In this document: positions 22,201 through 32,143 of the stretch, in pieces | How the letters are laid out: each line of letters starts with the position of its first letter | Numbering within the stretch: the stretch's first letter is position 1 | NCBI GenBank assembly: GCA_038030265.1 | Contig: CM075939.1 | Span: 7,297,253-7,361,252 of the forward strand | Source: Corythucha ciliata | Lineage: Eukaryota > Arthropoda > Insecta > Hemiptera > Tingidae | Length of the DNA: 64,000 bases | Reading direction: 5' to 3' | Notes under the pieces: model-generated | Told to the model about the DNA's origin: nothing | The model's database searches: none | Seen by the model: the letters and a program-made list of their open reading frames with translations, nothing else | Made by a program: the position numbers and the translations under genes

Positions 22201-22575
22201 CGCTATTACCGTTTATCGATAGCCGTTTTTAGGGTGGAACTAATAGCCATAGGCAGTGAATGGCTATCAAGCTATTTTCAGTGGAGCGAAACAAACAATT
22301 TCCCGAGCCCTTTCTATGAGCAAATCCTAGATCGGCGGCTAAACCTTTTACTATTTTCTGCACACGGGTGAGCCATGGTTTGGGGGACTTATAAATCACG
22401 TCTCTATTTCGCTCAGACCAGAACCTCTTCGACCGTAGAATTTGAGAAGGTGATAATCCCTCATTAGAGTTTGGGGGGTGGTTTTGATGTTGTTTTTGCG
22501 CAAGTGACCCCGCGACTCCAAGGGAGGGGCCATGGCCCCTGTGGCCCATCCCTTGGATCCGCCACTGGTAACTTC

Positions 22576-22665
22576 GTAGGAAGAGCTCCAAAACGAGATG
22601 CTTATTATAATGCCCTGTGCATTCCATGTGCAGATGGTGAGTGCTCCGGTAAATTGTTGATTCAT
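22576..22665 (-). pseudogene. LINE ORF2, first codons (start of apurinic-like endonuclease)
   Basis: It starts at the ATG overlapping the ORF1 stop and reads MNQQFTGALTICTWNAQGI, the N-motif of the exonuclease/endonuclease/phosphatase fold (TWNAQG). It continues about 30 codons until cut by the hAT insertion whose duplication GTAACTTC lies at 22568-22575. Confidence 0.8.
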
Positions 22666-23709
22666 GTTTTTTTTTGGTTGGACAGGAGTGAAGGAAGAAT
22701 TTGAACTAGAGTTTGGACAAGAGGTTGAAGGAGAGAAAGCAACGAGTCGATTTTGCTCATCATGTTTTCGAGTACGGAATCAAATCCCTTCGCTGCAGAA
22801 GCATAGCTCTTATTGAATGGGGACGGAACATTTTCTTGAGGCGTTTCCGAGGACTGAAGCGGCGTGGAGTTGTGAGGGGGAGAATGATAGGCAGCTGCAG
22901 TATTTATAATAGGCTGATGAGTAGACGCAAGGGTTAGTTGTAATTTTTTATGGGCCGTGCAGCCTTTGTAATTGGCTGTGTGCTGACCTTTACAGTTAGT
23001 ACAAATAGGTGGTGCGTTTGGTTGTTTATTGCAAGACGACGTGGGGTGTATTTGATCACATTTCACGCATCGCGGGGTGCGGTGGCAATAATTTTTTGAA
23101 TGCCCAAAATCCTGACAACGAACACACTGTAGGACGGTTCGCCGGGGCTTCGGTGGCTCTACCCAAATTTTCGAGTAATAAAAAGTGGTAAGTTTGTATT
23201 TTTCGGGAATTCGTATGCTGGGCTTCAAATCAAGAAAGAAGAGAGGAAGTGCTTGCTTTGTCACCGGATGGAAGACCGGAACCATTTGGACAGGATCATA
23301 GCCGAGATTCTTTAGCTTTTTCGTCACTTCGTTCACGTCGCAGGTAGGATGGAGGCCTCGAACTGCACTGAAATGTGTGAAATTCCGCTTTGTTTGTTTG
23401 TAGAAACGAGACTATTTTACGTTAGCCCTCTATGGTATCGAGATTAACTTGCAGGGTACCGTTGGAGGTGTGATGGCGGAATTTGGCGATGTTCAAACTT
23501 GTGCACTCTTTTAGGAAAGTATTTACATTGCTGACGTTTTTTATGTATATCGGAGGAGGTTTGACGGGCTTTTCCACAGTAGAGTCGGCGTGGGATTATC
23601 TTCATCTTGAAGATTAGATAAAGGCTGGAACGGGTTAGGGCTAATGTAGGCTGGTACATTGTGCGCCTTACGCTTTTTAGACGAAGGGTCCCACTCGTCA
23701 CCCATAATG
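22662..23709 (-). pseudogene. LINE ORF1 (Jockey-type gag with three zinc knuckles), frameshifted
   Basis: The open reading frame begins with MGDEWDPSSKKRK near 23709. The first third has frameshifts and a stop before an RGLHPT-like gag motif. The intact downstream part carries zinc knuckles CVRCQDFGHSKNYC, CVKCDQIHPTSSC and CTNCKGQHTANYKGC, then a serine/proline-rich tail. In this family ORF1 binds the element RNA and forms the ribonucleoprotein particle. The stop codon overlaps the ORF2 start as ATGA at 22662-22665, the tight coupling typical of Jockey-clade elements. Not functional as it stands. Confidence 0.85.
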
Positions 23710-24000
23710 AGTTTGAAGCTTCATTTGAGGCAAAGTTCGATAATTGAGAGAAGAAACAAACAAATAAACAAAGGTAGAGAAAAAATTGGATAAATAATTG
23801 CACTGAATTTCCCTATCTCCCTTTTACTTTTTAGTCTAGTTATGTACGCTCCGAAGGTTGCATGTAAACTGCAAATTATTATTTTATATTAAATTATTAT
23901 TATTTCTTTATTAAATTATTAATTATTGTAAAATTGCCAATTTCGTTTTGTCTCGTTATCGATAAAGTTTCCTTGAATTGTAGCGTGACCGTAATTCATG
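23710..24000. other. AT-rich spacer, LINE 5' side
   Basis: This may include the LINE 5' UTR. ATTATTATT-rich DNA at 23876-23935; nothing else is visible. Confidence 0.35.
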
Positions 24001-25207
24001 AATCTCCAAAAATGAGCGTTTCACGTTGAAATTAGGTTTAGCAGATTTTCTGGACTTCAAACAGCCCGAAAAGGTCCGAGTACGTCCAGCTTTTTCCTTG
24101 GACTTCAGACCCAACGCAGTAGTGTACCAATGTACAGGGGGGGGGGGGGGTTTCGCCCCGGACCCTCTATCAGACAAAAATCGGTGATATTCGTGGCTAT
24201 AGCTGCTAAAAAGCGCTGATTCATGGTCTCGCGATGATACTTCCAGACTAAAATTAAGAAAAAAATCGCTGATTCGTGGTACATGGAGCCCATTCTACGA
24301 ATAAATTGTGGAAATCAACGCAAAAGTGTTGTATTTGGGGAAACCCCGCGGTTAAAGTTGAGAAAACACGCTATAATATTGACAAATAAAAGACGCTTTC
24401 AGGTTAAATTGGACAAAAATGGCAAGTTCACAACTGAAATGGCGCGTATGAAAAAGGGAATAGGATGCTGAATGGTCGCAAAATTAGCACAAAACGTTAT
24501 TTCACATCTGAAATTGGGAAAAATCGATAATTTGCAATTTGCTGATATAAAGTTGTAGAAAAACGTTAATTTGCGTTTGCAAAATGATGAAAATCACTAA
24601 TTCGCGACAAAAATTCAAAAAATCACCAATTAGCGCACCCGAAATTAAGAAAACGTTAATTTTCAGTTCAAATTGGGGAAATGTGCTAATTCTCAGTTAA
24701 AAATAGAAAAAAATTGCTAATTTGCAGCTTAAATTAAGTCAAACGCCATTTCTTGGCAAAAATTGACATAACTCTGTAGGTAATGCACGCTACCACGCTG
24801 CTAAAATTTAGAAAAAGCGAAAATTCGCCGCTAAGATTGAGAAACAACACTCATTTTCGAATTAAGTGTCGTGAAATTTATAATTTAAAAATGATGATTT
24901 CTTGACAGAAATGCATGGATAGATGTAAATTTTTTGGTTTGAAAAAGGATTGAACAAAAATATTTACAATTACAATTTAAATTCGCACCATCTGAAGGCA
25001 TTATTGTGGCTAAAATTCAGAAAAATGGCAAATGTATGCATGGCTATAGCATAATGTTAAAAATTACGCTAATTCACGGCTAGAACTGCCGTGAAGCAAA
25101 ATCTATACCTATAAAAGTAATATAAAATTGCTAATGCGGTGGTAAAATGTGAAAAACAGCTAATTTGCGGGTAATATTTAGAAAATAATGTAATCAGCCT
25201 GCCCCCC

Positions 25208-25322
25208 CCCCTACCATGTAACTCTTAACGCGTGCGTTATCTAAATAAACAAGGCGAATAACTGAAAGTAATCAGCTGAGAAATTTTGCTACCGCACGCG
25301 TTATGAGTTACAGAGTAGGAGG
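25208..25322. mobile_element. Short MITE-like element (about 115 bp) with terminal inverted repeats
   Basis: The left arm CCTACCATGTAACTCTTAAC-GCGTGCG and the inverted right arm CCTACTCTGTAACTCATAAC-GCGTGCG match at 24 of 27 bases. They enclose about 55 bp of unrelated AT-rich DNA. The collinear elements at about 12530 and 6950 lack it, so it is an insertion. The target duplication is unclear because of the adjoining C run. Confidence 0.75.
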
Positions 25323-26087
25323 ACTGGTCAAAATTAGATAAAGGTTAATTTTAAGCCTAAAAATTGAGAAAATTGCTCATTCGCGGCTAAAAATGGAAAA
25401 AATCGCCAATTTACGGCTGCAATTGCGCCAAACGCCAATTTGTGACTGAAATTGAGAAAATTCGCTAATTCACAGGTTTTAAACGCTATGACGCGTCGCC
25501 GCTACAATTAAAAAAAAGCTCTAATTCGCGGTTGAAATTGAGAAAAATTCTAATTTGCGCCAAAAACTGAATGTACGCCAATTTGCGGATTCTGAAGGCA
25601 ACTTTTCAGGCTGAAATTGAAAAAAAGCGCCAATTTATGGCAATCGGTGAAGAAACCGCTAACTCGGGAGTAAACTGAGAAAAATCGCTCATGCATTGCG
25701 TATGGTGAACCAAAAAAATCCGAATTCGTGAAAAGTCCCTCTATTTCGCGTCTAGTATTGAGGAAAACACTTAGGAGAAACTTTAATTTCCAGCTAAAAC
25801 TGAGGGAAGTGCTAATCCCCTGGTGAAAAAATTTAAAAAATCGGTAATATGCTGCTAAAATTTAGAAAAACGCCAAAACTCGTGGATAATTTAAAAACAT
25901 CGCTCACGGGATAAAAACGATACTTTGCTGCTAAAGTTGAGAAAGTGCGCAAATTCATGGCCATATGGGAGGGGGTGGGGCAAACCGCTAATCTGCGGCT
26001 GAAATTGAGAAGAACGATACACTCGGCCAAATATTGAGAAAGCGCTAATTCGCGGGTAGAGTCCAAAAATCGCCCTTAAGTGAGAGA

Positions 26088-26165
26088 TTGAGGCTATGAG
26101 AGGCCAGCAAGATGTCCAGATTCAAGAGTGTGCTGGCTCACTGGCTGGGAGAATGATGACTAAAA
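26088..26165 (+). pseudogene. Scrap of hAT (ZMYM1-like) transposase gene next to element terminus
   Basis: It aligns base by base (inverted) with the transposase remnant at 34367-34567 and sits at the same distance from the same type of terminus. Frame-shifted readings give GYE, then ASKM and RFKSVLA-like segments. It is too broken to call on its own; the match to the better preserved copy supports it. Confidence 0.55.
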
Positions 26166-26249
26166 TGTGAAATTACCCCCCTCCCATCACCAATACGAGA
26201 TTCCAATCTGATCCCCCCCCCCCAGGGCAAATTCCTACTTACGCCTCTG

Positions 26250-26867
26250 GTACTAACGTACAGAAGGGGCCCTCTCAATAATTGTTGGGGGTATGTGACG
26301 CCAAGTGGATAGGTTTCTTCTCGCGGGGGGCTGTTATCATTGTTTCAGGCTATGTTAGGACACCCCTCCTTCTTGGCATTAAACTCCCCCTTTCCCAAGC
26401 CACTTTTTAATTTCGGCTTTTTCTTTATTTTGGCATTTTAAATTCCCAGCACTTTGGCCTCTGTGCATTGTAACCTTGAATACTCGATTTTCGTAGTCAC
26501 AAAATTGACAAAATGGCAAGAAAAAGCGAGGAAATAGTCGAGAAACAAAAAAACATCTCGTAAAAAGTCTCCAGGTACTTTTTGAAAATAAATGGTCGAC
26601 GTATATTTTTTAAAACAGCAGCAATCTAAAAAAAAAATGTGTTTTTATTAACAATACTGCCACCATTATGGTCACTTTCCCTGTTTACTTACTTTAAATA
26701 ATATGTTACGTTGGTGCGAGTCTAACGGGGAACTTCTCCCCAAATGATTCTTCCCGTCCCGCCATGAGTGTCACCCCCCCTGGATTAAGTATTCATCCTT
26801 ATAGGTACGACAAACCCATCGTGAAACTGCAGCTCGCTCGGTTGTTCTGCGGGTCTCTGCCTACCCA
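26250..26867. other. Spacer without recognised feature
   Basis: Mixed-composition DNA between a hAT end and the poly-T marking a LINE 3' end. No conserved frame. Confidence 0.35.
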
Positions 26868-26949
26868 TTTTTTTTTTTAACTCAACTAAAACACTCATAA
26901 TTATAGTTACAGCGATGACTACAGGTCCTTTTTGAGAAAGAGAGAGAGC

Positions 26950-27413
26950 GAGTGAGATTTATTTTTTGTTAACACCGTGTGAGGGTAAAACAAACGTCGA
27001 CAAAGGTCAAAGGTACACAGTAACAATATAACAATAATAAAAAACGATGAAATGTATTGAAAATCAGAGTCCAAAAAGTTCTCAAGGCAAATAAAAGCGC
27101 CTTTCAGAAGAAAAGAATGAACATCTCGTCTCGGAAGCGACCTAACTCTCCTGGTCACATGGTTGAAAAATTTAATGGCCCGATTATTGTGGCCGTTTAT
27201 CGATTTTTTCAGTCTGCCTCCTCTAATGCGTAAATCCAGGTTGGATTTCGTATGATGCTGGTGGGTGTCCTTACCGGGGTAACATAGCATGAATGATTGC
27301 GGTGACAATGGAGTAGGCATTGGTACACGTATAGAGACGGGAACGTCAAAACTCTCAGACGGGAGAAATGCGTCACACAGTCTTCCCTCTGTAACCAAAT
27401 GCCAGCCACAACC
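26950..27413 (-). pseudogene. C-terminal region of the second LINE polyprotein, frameshifted
   Basis: One minus frame gives WLQREDCVTHFSRLRVLTFP and another gives TKSNLDLRIRGGRLKKS, then NRAIKFFNHVTRRVRSLPR and FICLENFLDSD. The latter pattern matches the conserved tail found after the RT in many arthropod LINEs (basic block, a phenylalanine-asparagine block, and an FYSV-EFL-like end). The change of frame shows at least one indel. Confidence 0.65.
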
Positions 27414-27414
27414 C

Positions 27415-28175
27415 TTATCGCTCTTCTTTGGAGACGAAAAATCCTCCCAATTGCATGCCGTAGCTCATCGCACTATAAAGCAACCCGAAGTACGCCGTTA
27501 ATAAGGCTATCTCAGAAACTATTTGGCTCGGCTTCCTGAGTAAAAAGACACCCTTGTTCAGTTTCTTCTCAAGATCCGATATGTGCGGCGTAAACGACAG
27601 AGTAGGATCCACCTGAATACCGAGAAACTTGAATTTCTGGGGATTGTCATAGTCCATCAAATTTCGCAGACTAAATAACATGGTACACGTTTTGTCCTCA
27701 TTCACCAGCGTGTTATTAGCTTCACACCAGGCATTCACGCAAGCCTTCATTTCACTCGACTTATGCAATGCCGACTGGAGCTCTCTGTCTGCCCATAGCA
27801 CCGTAGTGTCGTCAGCGTAGAGAAAAGAGGGAAAACCTTTGGATTCAAGTGCAGCCGGCAAGTCGTTTATAGCCACGAGAAAAAGGATAGGTCCCAGGAT
27901 CGATCCTTGAGGCACACCAGTTAGAATTGGCCGCCATTTCAAAAAGCGATTCGCAACACTCACCGTTTGGTATCTGTCACTGAGATATGACGATATCATG
28001 ACACATGTCTTTTCCGAGAAACCAAACCGTGGGATTTTCTCCACCAAGACGTGGTGGTCCACACGATCAAAGGCCCTTGAGAGATCTACGAATACCGACG
28101 CCATGTACCGGCGATTCTCGAATCCCCTGAGAACTTCGTTTACGAAGCCCATCACAGCATCGCTTATATGGTACT
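27415..28175 (-). pseudogene. Reverse transcriptase domain of the second LINE
   Basis: An open frame of about 250 codons with VFVDLSRAFDRVDH (motif A, catalytic aspartate), GVPQGSILGPILFLVAINDL (motif B) and LYADDTTVLW (active-site YADD). KFKFLGIQVDPTLSFTPHI and a thumb-like region follow. The RT core residues are present, but the endonuclease is lost by truncation and a frameshift near 27410 separates the C-terminus. It would act in target-primed reverse transcription if whole. The frame is notably long and clean for a dead copy, so the insertion may be fairly young. Confidence 0.88.
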
Positions 28176-28600
28176 ACGGTACAGTATATATAATATTTAT
28201 AAATATCTATATACAAGTAGCAAACCGAACAGGCCCTGGATTCTTGTTCTAGGGTTCTGAAACGTGAAAATAAAAGGTATCATGACTCATATGTGCGACC
28301 TTCAGGGCGAGGACCATTCGTGCATTTTTTTAATGAAATGCTCTAAAAATGACTGAACGGACAAAAAACTGACGAACATGTGACCTTAAAATAGCAAAAA
28401 CGAAACACTCGCGCTCCAAAAATGGCCAAAATTGACCACTCGTGCCATGAAAAATGAAAATGGCTGCTGAACTGATGATTCGTGCCCCACCAGGTGTCAA
28501 AGTATAGTTTCCGAGGACGTCTGTTACGAAAAAATAGGACGCTTGCTTGATGGAAAGTAGAGCACAATAGTAGGACGCCTGAAAACAGGTTAACAACAGC
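28176..28600. repeat. Short block of GCG-CTCCAAAAATGGCC-type repeat and spacer
   Basis: Units between 28320 and 28490 (ACTCGCGCTCCAAAAATGGC, GACCACTCGTGCC) are the reverse complement of the minisatellite style at 21420-22200. They are followed by TTTCCGAGGACG as at 5127. Probably an eroded element end. Confidence 0.4.
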
Positions 28601-29230
28601 TAATCGTTGACCTTATTAATGTTGAAATAGTTATTCACTGGTTTCAATGAACCAAATCCGTAAAATAAAAAATAACATTTTGAAAGAGTGACAGTCCACC
28701 TTTTGAATGAGCGAAACTCCGCAAAAATTGTTCATGAAAGAGCGAAGCTCACAAAAATTGGGTTTTGAAAGAGCATAACTCACGAATTTTAGTTTTTAAA
28801 AGCTTAAAAATCCACAAAGTTGGGGTAGGATATTATAAAAATCTATGAAGTTTGGTTTTCAAGGTGCCAAATTTGAAACATTTGGTTATCGAAAAGCGAA
28901 AACGGCGGAGTTTCAAAAAGCCGAAATCGCAAAATTTGTTTTTTTCATCGTTCATATGTTGCCAAAAGTGATTTTGTCGAACTAACCGAGAACCTGTGAG
29001 ACTGATCTTTATACACAGCTAACCGAAATGGTTTTATAGGAGCCCGGTCCACAAAATTTGGTTTTGAATGAGCGAAAGTCCACGAAACTTGTTTTTGAAA
29101 GAGCTAAACCAACGAAATTTAATAGAAAATCCCGCGAAATTTTGTTTTGAAAGAACAAAAATCGGCGAAATAGAGTTGGCACAGCCACTTTCAAGAACGT
29201 TACAATTACGTGGATTTTGCACAGTTATAA
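28600..29230. repeat. Second degenerate tandem repeat type
   Basis: Units such as GAGCGAAACTCCGCAAAAAT and TTGGGTTTTGAAAGAGC recur every 33-37 bp. Same type as 5112-6430 and 56150-56650. Confidence 0.6.
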
Positions 29231-31479
29231 ACAATATTCGCGATTCTGGCTCACTAAACCGCCAATTTTGCCGTTTTCGCTTATAAAATAAATATGTAGA
29301 ACCATATTCTAAGGCGGTCGCTCACACTTGGCGGGTTTTGGCTGGCTCAAACCGTGTTTAGCCCTCTGTTCCAGGCAGGCTTGCGAGGTGAGAGAGGGGA
29401 ATTGCTAGCACCTTCAGTCCCTCTGTGTCCTATAAGGCCAAGGTTTAGGCTGTACTCGCTTGTGACGAGAACTGTAACTTGCCAGTTTAGGGGCCAGTGT
29501 AAGTTCCTGACAATTGAATATTCGTCTCGAAGATGGAAGGGTGCAGTTTCAGGGGGCTAAATTACCGCAGTATACCGTCCCAGGCCTAAAATTTAATGTT
29601 TAGCTTAAAAAGTGCCACTTTCCGGGGAGAAAAATTGTCAAAAAAAAGGGTTTGAGTGCTCTTTCCCAATTTGATCCGAAAATTAGCAATTTTTCCAAAT
29701 TTAAGCTTTGAATTGGCGCTTTTCTCCATTTTAAACGCCAATTCATGTTTTTCTCTATTTATTATACCCGCGAATTAGCGCCTATTCTCAGTTTTAGCCA
29801 CTTGAATTAGCGCTGTTTCTCAATTTTATTTCCGAAGTTGCCCCAGAAATTAACGTTTTTCTCTCAATTTTTATGAAAAAATGGTCCAGTACGCCTCGAT
29901 GAAATTCAATTTATTATCGTGTGCCGACGTTTCGTCAGCGTTTAGCAGCGAATTTAGCACATTTTCTCATTTTTACCAGCGAATCGGCGCTTATTTTAAA
30001 CTCCCAGGCGTGAATTAGCCAAGAAGTTGCCTAGCGTTTGAGTGCTCTGTCCAAATTTTATCAGCAAATTTGCGTTTTTCTCTATTTTAAACGCCAAATT
30101 GCGTTTTTTTTTAACTTTGACCCGTGAATTAGCGCTTTTCCATAGTTTTAGCCGCTTGATCTAGCATTTGTTCTCAATTTGATTCCTGAAGTTGTCTCAA
30201 GAATCCGGGAGTTGGTGTTTTTTAAATTTTACCTGTGAATTAGCGTTTTTCACCATTTCAAACGCCTTATTCGTGTTTTTCTCTATTTTACCCGAGAATT
30301 CACGTTTTTACTCATTTTACCCGCTTGAATCGGCGTTTTTTCTCAATTTTATTTCTGAAGTTTCCCAAGAATGTGCGAGTTGGCCGTGAATGAGCACATT
30401 TCTTAATTTTAACTGCGAATTACAGCGCTTTTTCACGATATTATCCATAAAATCGCAATTTTTCATACCTTAGCTGCGTGAATTAGCATTTTCTTCTCTT
30501 TCAGACGCGAATTCGCGTTTTTCTCTATTTCATGCGTGAACCACAGCGCGTTTTCTTAATTCCAGTCCTACCCCGTGAGTCGATTTTTTCTCAGTTTTAG
30601 GTGTGAATTCGCGCTTATTCTCAATTTTTAAAGCTGCTGAATTGCAGCACTTTAACACAATTTTAGCCGTGAATTCGTTTTTCTTTTTTTTTAACCCTTG
30701 AATTAGCGCTTTTCTCAGTTTCAGCCGCGTGAATTAGTGCTTTTTCCCAATTTCAGTCTCGATTTTGCTCCAAGAATTCGTGATTTTGCGTTGTCTCAAT
30801 GTCAGCTGTGAATCAGGGCTCTTTCTTAAGTTTTCAAGTCGCATATTGTTGCGCTTAATCACAATTATAGCCGCGAATTAGCGTTTTTCTCCATTTTTGG
30901 GCCGAAAACACTCGTTTTGCTCAATTTCAGGCGTGAAATAGCATTTTTCCCTCAATTTTAGTGGCGAATTAGCACTTTTTGTGTGTTCTTTCCGCAAATT
31001 GGCGTTTCTCAACTAATTTTTCTCTCTAATGCTAACCCACCAATTAACGTTTTTGTTTCATTGCATTGCAAAGTTACTAGTCAAGAAACTATAGACGGTA
31101 AAATATTTAAAAATGAAAAGAATATTCAATTCAACAGAACCATTAAAATTTATCCAAACTTAATTTACATTTCATTTTAACATTCAGTAAAAGATTTTTT
31201 TAACGAACACCATACTTCCATTCCCGTAGGGAACATGGATCAATTCGCGTTTTCTCAATTTCAGCTGTGAATTAGTGCTTTTTCTCAATATTAACAGCCA
31301 CAAATTTACAGCAATTTTTCTAATTTCAGCTGCGAATCGCCGTTTTTCTCAATTTTACAACCAAGTTTAGCGATTCGGTTACATCTCATGCACTCAAAAA
31401 TCCCGATTTTCTCATATTCAAGCTTTTCAGGGGCCCCATCCAAAGGGGGGCCCAGGGCGGTACGCCCCCCTCGCCCCTG
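29231..31479. mobile_element. hAT-like element fragment(s), inverted repeat units, right terminus at 31479
   Basis: From about 29640 the 28-30 bp unit is read in the opposite direction (GCGAATTAGCGCTTTTTCTC-AATTTTAG). The end at 31479 is CTCGCCCCTG within a GC-rich terminal block that mirrors the 3341 terminus, including AAGCTT and GGGGCCCC. Positions 29231-29640 resemble the non-periodic end of the 17735-19534 family. No left terminus was identified. Confidence 0.5.
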
Positions 31480-32143
31480 CGTCGGTACGCTAGAGACAAT
31501 GACAGAAAATTGCTAGTATGCGATGCTAAAATAAAGTGGAAAAAGAACGTTAATTTTCAGCTAAAATTGAGGAAAACGCCAATGTAGGCGGCTAAAATTG
31601 ACAAACATCGCTAATTCACAACCAAAACTGCTAAAATTGTAAATTAACAACTGAAATTGCCCAAAAAGAAGTTAATTTGTGTCAAAAAATGAAAATTCAC
31701 CAATTTGCGACTTCCAAAGGCAACTTTGTGAGGCCAAAATTGTGAAAAAGCGACAATTCATTGAGGATCCCGCACCAATTCATTGATGAACGACACTTAG
31801 TGGTTGAAATTGACCGAACTCCCCCCCCCCCCAATTGGCGGTTAAAATTGAGGAAATTCACTAACTCGCGAATAAATTGTAGTAAGAGCTCTAACTCGTG
31901 GCTAAAATTGAGACAAATTCCAATTTGAGGCTAAAATTTAAAATGGAGCGATTCGAGGTTTCTGAAGGGGCAACTTTGTGAATAAAATTGATTTAAAAAA
32001 AGTCAAATTCATGGCTATAGGTGAAAAAAACAATAATTCGCGGTTAAAATAAGGAAAATTCCTAAGTTTAACGCTTTATCTTGTAAGAGACTAAAAGGTG
32101 CCTCATAGAGATTTTAGCCCCGACAGGTGCAGTTCCACCAGTG
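31480..32143. mobile_element. hAT-like element fragment with right terminus
   Basis: Repeat units in the GCTAATT...AAAATTGAG direction end at 32143 with GTTCCACCAGTG. Inverted this is CACTGGTGGAAC followed by a block like the 5111 terminus (GACAGG, CCCCGG, AGATTT). No matching left end. Confidence 0.45.

Larger units (their letters stand above)
20798..22567. mobile_element. hAT-like element with a different internal repeat, 1770 bp, in LINE ORF2
   Basis: The ends CAGGCGCGGATCC and (inverted) CAGTGGCGGATCC are flanked by a perfect octamer GTAACTTC (20790-20797 and 22568-22575). It interrupts the LINE endonuclease after its first 30 or so codons. From about 21420 to 22200 it holds units like GGGCGCGAATGGTCAGTTTG followed by GCCATTTTT, a minisatellite unlike that of the other elements. 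It also has an open frame of 134 codons near its left end. Confidence 0.93.
16783..23709 (-). mobile_element. Jockey-like non-LTR retrotransposon, degraded, interrupted by two hAT insertions
   Basis: Reading on the minus strand: ORF1 (gag-like with CCHC knuckles), then ORF2 with an endonuclease N-terminus, a first hAT insertion (20798-22567), the rest of the endonuclease and the start of the reverse transcriptase, a second hAT insertion (17735-19534), and the RT end with the C-terminal tail. Without the insertions it is about 3.3 kb. Frameshifts and stops show it is dead. The 3' end and any poly-A tail were not resolved. Part of the same LINE recurs inverted at 50614-51082. Confidence 0.88.
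24001..26249. mobile_element. hAT-like element, same family as 9249-13273, left end missing
   Basis: It is collinear with the 9249-13273 copy, from the block starting AATCTCCAAAAATGAGCG to the right terminus (inverted CAGAGGCGTAAGTAGGAATT). It carries the uninterrupted sequence GGAAATCAACGCAAAAGTG at about 24311, which proves the 9626-11651 insertion. The left terminus is absent, so no duplication of GTACTAAC can be checked. It contains a small MITE at 25208-25322 and a transposase scrap near 26088. Confidence 0.8.
26868..28175 (-). mobile_element. 5'-truncated non-LTR retrotransposon (second LINE family) with poly-A end
   Basis: On the minus strand it carries the reverse transcriptase (27415-28175), then the C-terminal region. 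It ends in eleven A residues (T run at 26868-26878 on the plus strand), as expected for a LINE 3' end. It is truncated just upstream of RT motif A at about 28175. The protein differs from the Jockey-like LINE at 16783-23709; the clade is uncertain, with a CR1/L2-like aspect. No target duplication was found. Confidence 0.82.
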
